64,000 nucleotides of DNA from Metridium senile (taxonomy: Eukaryota; Cnidaria; Anthozoa; Actiniaria; Metridiidae): assembly GCA_949775045.1 (NCBI GenBank), contig OX459099.1:21339251-21403250 (forward strand), written 5' to 3'. This document shows positions 45,470 through 58,000 of the stretch, one piece after another. Every line of letters begins with the position of its first letter. Position 1 is the stretch's first letter. The notes beneath the pieces are model-generated. The model made no database searches. It saw nothing but the letters and a program-made list of their open reading frames with translations, and was not told where the DNA came from. Both the position numbers and the translations under genes were made by a program.

Positions 45470-46160
45470 TATTATTATTATTATTGAAAATTATCTTACC
45501 ACATAGTTGTGATCACCTAGAAAAAAAAGAACTTCATATTAGAACATAGATCTATCTAATATAAGTATCACTCATACATATATATACATATATATATAGA
45601 TAGATAGATGTATGGCAGTGAGTATGATGACAGTCAATCACAATAAGCAATATAATATATGACTATAATATTCAAAAAACTCATTAATAATTCATTGATT
45701 ATATATTTTGTCCAAATTGATAAAAGAAATCGTAACCATGACGAGTGTTTTAAATCCTGATAAAGATTCACCCTAATATACATAATCTTTAACCTGAATT
45801 TTCTCTAATAAACTTTCATAAATGCTTGATTAATTTTTTACAAAAACACAAAACATAGGTTGGAGTTTTTTAAACCATTCAATAAACTTGCAGATTATGT
45901 TTTATTGGCTTCACCGCATGGTTTAAATCCTGATAATTAAAACACTCCTGTTCATTTACTAAACTATACATAGACATTTTAATTATAATTGTAGAGATTA
46001 TTATGACCAGTGTTAATTAATATAAGTGTAATGTATATTGTATATTATTATATATATTTTTTACTATATAGCTTAAGTACAGTGAACACCCACGTGCAAT
46101 AACCCTAACCCTCAAGTAAAAAAAAACTGTGATTGCATGAACAGTTTATACAGAAGTGAA

Positions 46161-46198
<38 letters not shown>

Positions 46199-49037
46199 AG
46201 GATAGGAGTAAATACAACTACAAATTCATCTCGACAAGCCTGTTTCGTGAGTTGTGAGGCTCACTCGTCAGGATATTTTTTTATATAATTAACAGGTTCC
46301 CATTTAAATCTGTACTTTCCCATTTAAATCTGTACTATGCAAATTGTGTTGATGTGTGCTAAACACACAGATCAACCAATCAAAGTATATTATTTCTGAA
46401 GTGAACTTCTCTGATTGGTTGATCTGTGTGTTTAGCACACATCAACACAATTTGCATAAGTACAGATTTAAATGGGAAAGTACAGATTTATATGGGAACC
46501 TGTTATATCTATATATTTTATTTAAACATATTTTACTCTGAGTTTTCTCCAAGAGCTGTGCTCATTGTGGGAGATCAAAAATTGCAATATATATATATGT
46601 AAAATATTAAGCTAGAGCTTCAAATTCTCTTTAAAAAAATGTATTTTTTGTGATCTTTGTAGACCCTTGTAATAGCTATTTTCATCAGATTCAAACTAAA
46701 ATGATAATAAATAGATAAATTAATTATAATAAAGATACATTTTAAAAATTATAAGAACCTAGCTGCTTTTAAATTTTAGGCTAAAATAGGTAAACTTATT
46801 TAAAGCCAATTAAACTGCTTCTTAAAAAACATGCAGGTTCTTAATATATATACATGGGGGTGTTTACTGTACTAATTTAATACCATAATATATTGTGTAC
46901 AGATCACTCTAAAGATTGACATAACAATACATTTAAGGTACAATTAATTAAAAATAAGTTACAATTAATTGCAAATATTTAAACAAATTTCATTAACATA
47001 CCTTGCAAATTTTGAAAAGATGAAAGGTGCAAAGCATTATAAGCTTGTAAATTGTCAAGAAAATGTTTTGTTGCTTGTACATGAATGCAAACTGGAAAAG
47101 CTGTTTTAAATTCTAAAAAAAAAATATTGGAGAAAAAAATAGCAGTAAATTAATTAAGTTACATTAGTGCTTATATAATTAATTTTAAATGATACTGATT
47201 CTTCGCATATCATAATTATATTGATAATCAAAATGTAACATACTCTAATTATTGTTTTATAGTTGATTTCTGACAAATACTATTATTTTATATATATATA
47301 TACATTTTACTAACTACATTCAATCTGATTGGCCGAGAGCACAGGCTCTCTCTGTTGATGTGAAAATGTCAGCAAGATTTGCTTGTTGTTGTCTATTTTG
47401 CCTGATTATAATAATTGTACTTTTACTTTAAAAAATCTATAATAAATAAAAATTATTGAATTCGGTTTTCGCATGGTATCATAAATTATCATGACCTCGA
47501 GTCAGTATTATCTGCCTCAGCCAGGAGGCTTCGGCAGATAACACAGACCTCGGTCTTGATAATTTACGATACCATGCTCAACCTCATCCAATAATTGCTT
47601 AGTACATGAACATGATAACCAATGTAATGAGCTTGGGGTGTGCAAGAATGAGTTTATGACCTGTTATCTTTATATAGTTATTTGTCATTGATATTAATGT
47701 GATGTTGTTTAGATATCAAGATATTTCTATATGCATGTAAATTAAATTCTACAAATATTATTACACTTAAATGTTATTCTCATACAATATTATGTTAAAA
47801 CAACCTGGTACTCTTAAAATGAGTATATAAGATGCAGAGATAATTGATATTGAATTTGTAATTCAATCAATTAATATACCATGCAATAGTTGATTCAGGT
47901 GAATCAATAAATGCAGATATTTATTTTAAGAATATGTGGAGGCCAGGGATGGCAAAATGTGTTCACCCGCATATCACCAACCAGTCTGTTTCAAAACAAG
48001 CCCTGCAACAATTTAATTAAATTGTTCACATTCATACATAAATAGATGACAAACCTTCATATGTCTGAGCTACTTTGCATGGAAGAGAAGAAAAAAGTTC
48101 CTGTTCTCTAGGGCAACAGGTGCATGAAGCCACCCAAAAATAACCATCTATGAAGGATTTTTGCACATTGTCTACTGTGTGGAACTTGTTGGCCTAAGAA
48201 TAAAAAAAATAAACATGATATATAATTATTTATAAAAGCTAGTAATAAAGGAAGGAAAAAGTTCAGAGACAAAGCACATGCCGATTCAGATAGAATAAAG
48301 GACTATTATGAAATAAACAAAAAAATAAACAAATGAATAAATAATTATAAATGAATGAATGAAAAATAATACATAATTCATTTGTAAATAAATATAATAT
48401 GGAAACTAGCGAGTAAACTAGTAAAAGGCTGCGTCGGTGTTTATAATATAAAAAATTAAACAAATAAACAAATAAACAAATTAAATGATATAGCTAGGTA
48501 AATATAATGAAATTTGTAACACCATAAAAAACGTTGTCTTAACTTTACTGACGTTTCGAGCTAATTAGTCCTTTAATTCGTCGGAGTTAAAGAGTTGATT
48601 AAGTTATTTAAAATAAAAACACGATATATTCATTTGCCATTTTAATTCCTATTTATATTTACCTTCATAATACCCAATGTGCTGTCAAAATCCTGTATAG
48701 CCGCTACAAGTTCGTAAGGGCTACAAGAAAGAAATACAAAGCCATTTGTACGTTTGATCTCAATCTTATACGCATCCAATGTCTCCATTGAATGCGCGAC
48801 TGCCAAAATAGCGTCTGCAGAGCCTAGAAGTGCAGCAGATTCTTCTACATGGGCACTTTCAACTTGTAGTGAAGGAGTCGACGTCAGAAAGCACTCGTTT
48901 GAACTAGTTTCACTTTTTCCTCTTGTGAAAGAACTTGATTTTCTGTTTGTTTTCTTTCTTGGCAAATTACACAAGTCATATCGTCCTCTAGTCTCGTTTA
49001 AATTTACAATACGTGGAGTACTTGACCGTTTTTTCAT
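41145..49037 (-). CDS. KDZ-type / HMGXB3-like transposase, 12 exons, about 888 aa
   Basis: Exons 5' to 3' on the minus strand: 49037-48663, 48193-48055, 47112-47002, 45516-45500 (17-nt micro-exon), 44325-43812, 43562-43421, 43342-43200, 43099-42958, 42769-42099, 41971-41888, 41584-41462, 41350-41145 (TAA). All phases agree. In order: basic N-terminus; FWVASCTCCPREQELF cysteine cluster; MECLSCRYDNHSCLHMKTIE (SWIM-like C-x2-C and C-x-H); GHVCSVCGSPW; RKCSNPECSSVLHLDGKEYG; WMCPICGKEPQ; LPGIFTIFCQHG, then GICYGFEVMVFHESPNVPF; the catalytic-type segment APRVFIYDNACNFQKYCLNR and LVDRFHWKNHKGCSDGY; then NSQINEQRNSSLKKLKSSL. This order of cysteine clusters before IYDNAC and DRFHW is that of Kyakuja-Dileera-Zisupton transposases and their HMGXB3-like relatives. 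The exon ending at 42958 has AT instead of GT at the donor. No stops or frameshifts were seen. It starts 97 bp inside the right terminal repeat, which supports its role as the element's transposase. Confidence 0.88.
44443..44668. mobile_element. MITE with inverted ends, copy 2
   Basis: Nearly identical to 40858-41096 and in the same orientation, inside a transposase intron. Ends CACCTACTTGCAGTAAGG and its inverse. Flanked by TATATA tracts on both sides. Confidence 0.85.
44683..45035. repeat. Tandem dimer, about 195-bp unit
   Basis: Two head-to-tail copies starting CTGCAGACACGTGTTTCGCT (44683 and about 44878). They share CAGCTCATCAGTGCAG and a tail TAGAAATCTATGTCAACTCC. The type is unknown; it resembles short interspersed repeats with a GAAACACGTGTCTGCAG-type end. 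Confidence 0.8.
46285..46505. repeat. Hairpin element in transposase intron
   Basis: AACAGGTTCCCATTTAAATC at about 46291 pairs with its inverse near 46500 (GGGAACCTGTTA). The inner arms TTTGTGTGTTTAGCACACATC-like and inverse pair across a centre near 46395. Confidence 0.75.
47455..47605. repeat. Hairpin element in transposase intron
   Basis: TTCGCATGGTATCATAAATT pairs with AATTTACGATACCATGC, and GTTATCTGCC-type segments around CTGCCTCAGCCAGGAGGC pair near 47515. No coding capacity. Confidence 0.7.
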
Positions 49038-49133
49038 TTCTTTATCTAATAGTTTATGATCATTTGTTTATACCATCCATGTTTAAATATTCTAGTTTCC
49101 AGTCTATCGCATTTCGAACAGAGCAACATAGGC

Positions 49134-49198
49134 CTTGGGATCCGCGCCTTGGTTTTGAAAGTTGGTTAAGCTTCACCTTTTGAAGGACGTGATACCTG
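49134..49198 (-). repeat. Right terminal inverted repeat of the KDZ-type element
   Basis: Inverse of 28305-28369. The outer base is followed by the duplicated target ATCAAAC at 49199-49205. Confidence 0.92.
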
Positions 49199-49205
49199 AT
49201 CAAAC
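49199..49205 (+). repeat. Right target-site duplication ATCAAAC
   Basis: Matches 28298-28304. Extending to eight bases gives one mismatch on either side, so seven is the supported length. Confidence 0.75.
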
Positions 49206-49497
49206 TTATTTTTTTTTAAAAGCGTAACACTACGACCCGGTAAAGGTCAAAGGATAATACCTTGTCAATGACACTTTGCTGTTTATTAACCTGGGTTTAA
49301 CTGTATGTAATCTAATCTCTCAGAGGTTAACATTCGACCTTACTAGCCCAGTACCGGTGTTGCACGGCCAAAATATAACACATAACGGCTCATCTATACA
49401 GAATCATTACTGTCCCGATAAAAACTATCTAGAACGGCAAGTTGTAACATTAATATTGCTGACTAATATCGAAGAAAATAACAGCACATTTATTCTA

Positions 49498-50589
49498 ATG
49501 TTAGTTGTGGTTGTATTGTTGTGTTGTCCCCTTCTTGTTCAAGGTAAGTTGATGTAGTTCTAGATTATTTATAACGCCTGCATAGCTCAGTAAAACTGAA
49601 ATTCTTGTGACTTGCAAAGCCACGTTTACAGTTGCAAGACCTTCAAGCCCACTGCAAGACAATTTGCTGAGATAATTGCATTGTATAACAGCGCGCCTTC
49701 AGCTTCTGCGGGATTCTGCGTTGTGTGACACTTCTGAACCATTCAGTGATTTATTGCATTGAAAGGAGTACATGTTTTGATATTAAAAGCTAGAAACGTA
49801 TTTGTAGGAAGCTAGTACTTCATTTCGAGTATGCTTATTTTATGCTGCTTACGTTTTTGACTCCATATAATACTCCGCGAAATGCAAGCGAGCATTATGC
49901 TAAAAACTTAAATCTTTTGGAAACACGTGCATTTTGGGATATTTAAACCAGCTCACACCCACATTCAGGGCCCTTAGACGAATTCGCCAACACGGCTAGA
50001 TAGTTTTGAACCAACCCCCTCCCCTTCGGTGATTGTCTCTTGCCTTTGAACGGGACAATCGCCTCAGAGTGAAAATGAAGTAATTTTCTGATCAATTTAT
50101 TACAAGGTGGGAGCACATGGCCTGCTGGGAAATACGGTCTTCCTCAACCAATACATGGTTGCCCGAGTGCTGGCTTCACCTGGGGGACTGGGTCTATAAG
50201 ACAGGCGTTACAACCATCTAACAGCAAATCCAAGTCATTTCACCTTGACGCGAACGTGACGTCAGAGGGAGTTAGTCGTTCGTTTTGTATAAAATTATCG
50301 AATGAGTTGGATGTTAGCAGACCACAGTGGCCCAATGGAAAATACTGTATCTACAAGAGAGAAAAAACCTGTCCAACCGGTTTGCAATCCGGTTATATTA
50401 CATGGGATAATCGGTTTGTTTTTGGTTATACAAAAACCACTGGCGAGGTATTACTATAATAATCACTTTCGTCATCCTCATCATTTGTCATCATCATTAT
50501 GATTGATTTAACAATATTCTAATCGGTCCATATCAGTCTCAGCAGAAGTATCATCATCATCACCACCATCATGCATCATCATCATCAAC

Positions 50590-50650
<61 letters not shown>

Positions 50651-51079
50651 ACTTCATCATCATTTGCTATTTTTGTAATAACAGGTTAGGGTTTCTAAAG
50701 CGAGTCGTCATAATATCATCATCATCATGACATGCTATTTTTGTAATACAAGGTACCCAAGGGTTTCTATAGCGAGTCTACAACGTCCATCTTCTTCTGT
50801 TGCTCCACAAGCGGTGATGTTACCAAGGCTGTATTACTGCCGATTGATTCGTCGTTCTATCTGATGGCAGGGTATGGTTCTAAGGAGTGTCAGGCAGTCA
50901 AAGGAGCAGTCAGTAGGATGGAGTACATCTTCTTTAGTACTGATAGTGCTAATAGCTTGTTACCTTTCTATCCTTACACAGCTTCTTCTACTTATGTGAA
51001 GATACATTACTGTTACTATCAAGGTTGGATGAATTCTTACTCAGTAGACCCGTTTCAAGTTACTATTGCTCAGCCTTGA
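49498..51079 (+). CDS. Secreted apextrin C-terminal (ApeC) domain protein, 237 aa
   Basis: Exons 49498-49543 (signal peptide MLVVVVLLCCPLLVQG), 50107-50447 and 50753-51079 (TGA), all with good borders and continuous frame. The mature protein is a single ApeC domain: TWPAGKYGLPQPIHGCPSAG, FTWGTGSI, SRSFCIKLSN, then PQWPNGKYCIYKREKTCPTG, LQSGYITWDNR, then TTSIFFCC, LPIDSSFYLMAGYGSKECQA and YVKIHYCYYQG, ending SVDPFQVTIAQP. The paired Cys of FFCC and HYCYY and those of the GCP and TCPTG loops are kept. ApeC proteins are reported to bind bacterial cell-wall components in amphioxus and to act in defence or development. There is no membrane segment. A partial duplicate of the third exon's start lies at 50685-50715 in intron 2 next to an (ATC)n tract (50575-50660). 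The neighbour at 52080 is its transmembrane paralogue. Confidence 0.92.
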
Positions 51080-51414
51080 ACAGTATTATCGATTTGATAA
51101 ATGAGTCGAGGTGCATTCCCTGCCTTACCATGGGCTGTGTTGGCTGTAGGTAAATTAGTCAAAGAATAGATAGACAAAAGCTGTGATATTTTGTACCGTT
51201 TCGATTATAGATTGTTGATACACCGTTCCTTGCTTTACCACGGGCTGTTTATTACATCACATGCTATACTAAGGCTGAGCAAGAAGAACTTGAAACTGGT
51301 TGTTGATGTGCTATCATAACCTTTATCATTATCATCATTGTCGTCGACATCAAAATTACTATCATCATCATCATTCTTATCATCCTTGTCACAATCATCT
51401 TCTTCACCACCACC

Positions 51415-51885
<471 letters not shown>

Positions 51886-52079
51886 TGGCTATCATGTATA
51901 ATCCGCTTAACTAATGACGTCACATCCTTTAGCCCCAAACGTTCTTAGCTATAGCAACAACACTAAAACATGTTGTAACACGTTGCCTATTTGACCTCTC
52001 AGTGGGAAACGTGAATACGAACATATCGTGCATGTGATCACAACGATAACATATAGCCAGTTTATTCATCGTGTCGAAA

Positions 52080-55000
52080 ATGACCGAACCACTATTGAGA
52101 ACTCGAATGTTTGGCGTAATTTTGGTTATTTTTCTTGGGACGTGTATTTCTAGTTCCAAAGGTAAGGGTATATTGTAATGTTTTAAAATGTTATTAAACC
52201 TTCATGTATAAATATCTTACCGATCCTATCTATTATTAAAAATTTAGGACAATTCGTACAATTTCAATTTTTTACTTTTAAGTCTTTGAAGTTTCATCGG
52301 CCAAGTTTGCGTCCTTCATTGGAACACAAAGATATGGCCGCTCCATACATTTTTACTAAAAATCGAGGCATGTTTGCTCGCCCATAAAGAAATGATCTAC
52401 ATTTTTGAAACGTGACCAGTATATGTTGTTGTGAACGCTTTACAAGATTATGATATTTCAAATTTATTATAATGCGAAATTACGCTTTTGAAGTTTATGT
52501 TGACGTAGGTGAGTGAAAGCCAGCAATAGAAGCTGTATCGAAGATATGTCAGTACAAGTTAGATAAATAATATATGCCTGAATGTATGAGTGAGTTAAAA
52601 GGTGTGTGAATAGATGGAGGAAATAATGCATTTATAAATTAATGGACAGAAGAATAAAAAAGTGAACGACCAGAAAAACGAATGAATAAATGAACGAACA
52701 AAACAAGAAGTAAAATTGTGAACACTTCAAGTTGAAAATCAAAAATAAATAAAAATGCAATAGATAAAATAGGAAAACAATACCGACTTGTTGTCAGTCC
52801 TGTCAGTCAGTCTATTGTGTCAATTGGTTCGAACTATTTCACCAGGTGTCTATCAATGGCCCAATGGAAGGTACTGTCTACCACAGTCAATACACGGCTG
52901 TCCTGATAACATCACGTGGTCTACGGGCACCCTATCACAACCATTAAACGACAAAAGCAATATATCCAAACCTACCCACTTAGCTGCCAAAGTATCATCA
53001 AAAGGAGTCCAACGATCATTTTGCACCAAAGAAACAACCGATCCTAGATCTCTAGGACCGCAATGGCCGACTGGGAAATATTGTATTTACCGGAAAGGGA
53101 ACAGTTGTCCAGTAGGGCTTAAGTCAGGATCGATAATGTGGGACGATAGGCTAGACGTCAGCGGTTTTGGTAATTACTCGAAAGGTGTTCTACCAAAGGG
53201 CAATTATAAATACAATAGTTTGATTTTTTTCTGTTGTTCTGTAAATGGTGACAAAAATCATCCCGTTGCCCTCCCCCTAGAGAAGCCGTTTTACCTCTTG
53301 GCGTACGAGTCGCAGGATTGTCAGGCTGTTGAAGGAGCGCTGAGCAGGGCCGAGTATATCTATTACGATACAGATAATTACAATGTTGTTAAGGATGCAC
53401 ACCCGTACAGTGCGAGTCAAAGCAGTATTAAAATCATCTATTGCTATTATCAAGGTAAATGGGTATTAATCAACAAAAACAACAACGACATTAGCAAGCA
53501 AACTGACAAATAAACAAACAAAACAACACAAACAAGTAAACATACAAAACACCAACACCAACAACCAAACAAACACAAGAACTACAATTGAAAAGTAGAA
53601 CTTGCAGCCGATAATTATTCTGATCTTTACGTCCGAAATTATGTCAGTTAAATACCAACACCGTTTACTTATGTCATCAGTTATCAAGATATTAGCAACA
53701 ACAGCTGCGACATTAATCACAACAAACTTACCTGTTTTGCACATAGCCATATTATAATTGTCATCATTACTTAATTATAATAGAAATCTTCATTACTCAA
53801 TCAATTAATGATGATGATGGTAATGATGATGATGATGGTTATGATGATGATTATGATGATGGTTATGATGATGACAGTGATAATGATGATAATGATGATG
53901 ATAATGATGATGGTAATGATAATGATGGTTGTTATGATGATGGTGATGGCAATGATAATTATGATGATGATGGTGATGATAATGGTGATGATGATGATAA
54001 TGATGATAATGTCTGGTGATAGTAAAAGTGTTTATGATAATAATGTCGATGTCGATGATGGTCTCAATGAACTAAGGTCATGGTGACGAGAAGAGTCTAA
54101 ATGTTTGTTCTATTTCTATATACAGCGTGTTGGAGTAATTTCACATCTCTGTCTGGTACCATCATGTCACCATTCTACCCTAGCGACTACCCACAATCTA
54201 CCAACTGTAGATGGACTATACAAGTACCTCAGGACTATCACATTAGTCTACGCTTGGATGTTATCGACCTAGAACCTTCAATATCTTGTAACAAAGACTG
54301 GGTTCGAATCACAGGTAATCAAGGGTTGACTTGATACCGGGGGGAGTAGGGGGGAAGGAGGGGGAGTAGGGGGAGGGGGGAGTGTGTGTGGGGGGGGGGG
54401 GGGGGAGTGGACTCCCTTTGTCAGAGTGGATGATCGAGGACGGTGGATTTTGACCGTGTCCTTCCGATTACCGGTCGAGTGTCCCTTAGGGTTAGGTTAC
54501 TATAAAACTACATGGTGTCTTATGACAGATATATATATACCGCTAGGCCATGCAAGCTGTCATTGTTGTTATCATAGGTGAATCATGTATATACCACTAG
54601 GCCATGCAAGCTGTTATTGTTGTTATTCTTATCATAGGTGAATCATCAACCAAATACTGCAGTCAACCTGTCAATCATGATATCAACACCAAGAGTAACG
54701 TAGTGGTTGTGGAGTTTCACTCTGATCAAGTAGCTACAAGTCACAGAGGGTTTGTACTTAACTACACAGCTGTGTACAAACCAGGTAAGATAACGGACTA
54801 ACTAATAGGGGGAAGGGTAAGAAAAGATTTGTCGCGGGGATAACGGTTTTTACAAGACAAGATATAGAGACTTGCATAGTTAATTAACCACCTTTAAAAT
54901 CAGATAGCTTAACTTTAAAGTACAAGAAACAGTGCATCAAAGTCTGCGAATACATTCAAAGTGTCCATGTACATTTGCGCATCGCTTGTTGATATCAATT

Positions 55001-58000
55001 CTAAATCAAAGTTTTATTAACTTGGAGCTGATTCGTTTAACAGTTTCCACGACAACAGGTCCTCAAACAACGGACTCTATATCACCAAACGTCACTGCAA
55101 CGTCATCAAACCAAAACCCCACCACCACCACAACAACTACAGAATATAAGACAAACGTCTTCACCGAGATTTCTACTAGCACCAAGGCCAACTCGTCCGT
55201 AGTTGCCCGTGAGACACGTCAGTCCCAGTCCTACGATACATGGACTATTATTGTAGCTGTGTTTCTGGTTTTGTTGGTGTTGGCTATTGTCTTGGTAGTA
55301 GTCTATTTTAAAGTGTAAGTAACCTTTGTCTGAGAGATATAACAATTGGAGAATGAAATCGAAACACCCTACAACTTTTGTATAACAAGAACACCCTTGA
55401 TCGATGTTGACGATGACGGTGCAGATGATAATTATGATGGTAACAGTGATTATGGTGATAATGATGTAGGTAATGGTGATGATGATGATGATGTTGACGA
55501 TGACGGTGCAGATGATAAGTATGATGGTAACAGTGATTATGGTGATAATGATGTTGGTAATGGTGATGATGATGATGATGATGTTGACGATGACGGTGCA
55601 GATGATAATTATGATAGTAACAGTGATTATGGTGATAATGATGTTGGTAATGGTGATGATGATGATGATGTTGACGATGACGGTGCAGATGATAATTATG
55701 ATGGTAACAGTGATTATGGTGATAATGATGTTGGTAATGGTGATGATGATGATGATGTTGACGATGACGGTGCAGATGATAAGTATGATGGTAACAGTGA
55801 TTATGGTGATAATGATGTTGGTAATGGTGATGATGATGATGATGATGTTGACGATGACGGTGCAGATGATAATTATGATAGTAACAGTGATTATGGTGAT
55901 AATGATGTTGGTAATGGTGATGATGATGATGATGTTGACGATGACGGTGCAGATGATAATTATGATAGTAACAGTGATTATGGTGATAATGATGTTGGTA
56001 ATGGTGATGATGATGATGATGTTGACGATGACGGTGCAGATGATAATTATGATGGTAACAGTGATTATGGTGATAATGATGTTGGTAATGGTGATGATGA
56101 TGATGATGATGTTGACGATGACGGTGCAGATGATAATTATGATAGTAACAGTGATTATGGTGATAATGATGTTGGTAATGGTGATGATGATGATGATGTT
56201 GACGATGACGGTGCAGATGATAATTATGATGGTAACAGTGATTATGGTGATAATGATGTTGGTAATGGTGATGATGATGATGATGTTGACGATGACGGTG
56301 CAGATGATAAGTATGATGGTAACAGTGATTATGGTGATAATGATGTTGGTAATGGTGATGATGATGATGATGATGTTGACGATGACGGTGCAGATGATAA
56401 TTATGATAGTAACAGTGATTATGGTGATAATGATGTTGGTAATGGTGATGATGATGATGATGTTGACGATGACGGTGCAGATGATAATTATGATGGTAAC
56501 AGTGATTATGGTGATAATGATGTTGGTAATGGTGATGATGATGATGATGTTGATGATGACGGTGCAGATGATAATTATGATGGTAACAGTGATTATGGTG
56601 ACAATGATGTTGGTAATGGTGATGATGATGATGATGACGGTGCAGATGATAATTATGATAGTAACAGTGATTATGGTGATAATGATGTTGGTAATGGTGA
56701 TGATGATGATGATGTTGACGATGACGGTGCAGATGATAATTATGATAGTAACAGTGATTATGGTGATAATGATGTTGGTAATGGTGATGATGATGATGAT
56801 GATGTTGACGATGACGGTGCAGATGATAATTATGATGGTAACAGTGATTATGGTGATAATGATGTTGGTAATGGTGATGATGATGATGATGTTGACGATG
56901 ACGGTGCAGATGATAATTATGATGGTAACAGTGATTATGGTGATAATGATGTTGGTAATGGTGATGATGATGATGATGTTGACGATGACGGTGCAGATGA
57001 TAATTATGATGGTAACAGTGATTATGGTGATAATGATGTTGGTAATGGTGATGATGATGATGATGACGGTGCAGATGATAATTATGATAGTAACAGTGAT
57101 TATGGTGATAATGATGTTGGTAATGGTGATGATGATGATTATGACGGTGCAGATGATAATTATGATAGTAACAGTGATTATGGTGATAATGATGTTGGTA
57201 ATGGTGATGATGATGATGATGTTGATGATAACGGTGCAGATGATAATTATGACGGTAACAGTGATTATGGTGATAATGATGTTGGTAATGGTGATGATGA
57301 TGATGATGTTGATGATGATGGTAATGATGATGATCGATGATGGTGGTGATGATAATGCGTGGTTGTTGACTAGTGATGATAATGGTGGTAGTAAAATGAC
57401 GTATCAGATGATGTTGATTATCCTCAATAATCAGATAATGTAATAATGATGATGGTGTTGATAAAAGTGATGATTCATATCTTCCTAGCTTACGAAAAAG
57501 TGATAACTTGATGGACAAGCGTCGCTCTGTGGTGAAGTACAGCAAGAAGGAGGAAGGAGACTATGTAGACATGGAGATACAAAGGTAACAACCACTTGTT
57601 AATCCTATAACCAAACACTAGTGCCTTACTAGACTATGTAGACATGGAAATACAAAGGTAACAACCACTTGTTAATCCTATAACCAGACACTAGTGCCTT
57701 ACTAGACTATGTAGACATGGAGATACAAAGGTAACAACCACTTGTTAATCCTATAACCAGACACTAGTGCCTTACTAGACTATGTAGTCATGGAGATACA
57801 AAGGTAACAACCACTTGTTAATCCTATAACCAGACACTAGTGCCTTGCTAGACTATGTAGTCATGGAGATACAAAGGTAACAACCACTTGTTAATCCTAT
57901 AACCAGACACTAGTGCCTTACTAGACTATGTAGACATGGAAATACAAAGGTAACAACCACTTGTTAATCCTATAACCAGACACTAGTGCCTTGCTAGACT

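Larger units (their letters stand above)
28305..49198. mobile_element. 20.9-kb DNA transposon of KDZ type, with terminal inverted repeats and cargo genes
   Basis: The left 65 bp (28305-28369) and the reverse complement of the right 65 bp (49134-49198) match at all but four positions, the outermost base (G/C) included. Both read AGGTA(G/T)CACGTCCTTC from the second base and end in GGCGCGGATCCCAAG. The ends are flanked by ATCAAAC on both sides. Between them lie a minus-strand transposase gene (41145-49037), three plus-strand coding units (28413-30892, 32710-35883, 35992-37216) and non-coding repeats. The plus- and minus-strand units start about 45 and 97 bp inside their terminal repeats and converge on a repeat-filled centre. 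Both ends and the duplication survive, so the insertion is recognisably complete. It lies about 325 bp upstream of the REXO5-like start codon. Smaller MITE-like elements have inserted inside it. Confidence 0.9.

Noticed and set aside
55308..57545. 745-codon His-rich minus-strand ORF and 664/656-codon plus-strand ORFs
   Set aside because: They follow from an 84-87-bp minisatellite with codon-step length changes and lie in an intron of the ApeC-CUB gene; no domain, no splice logic.
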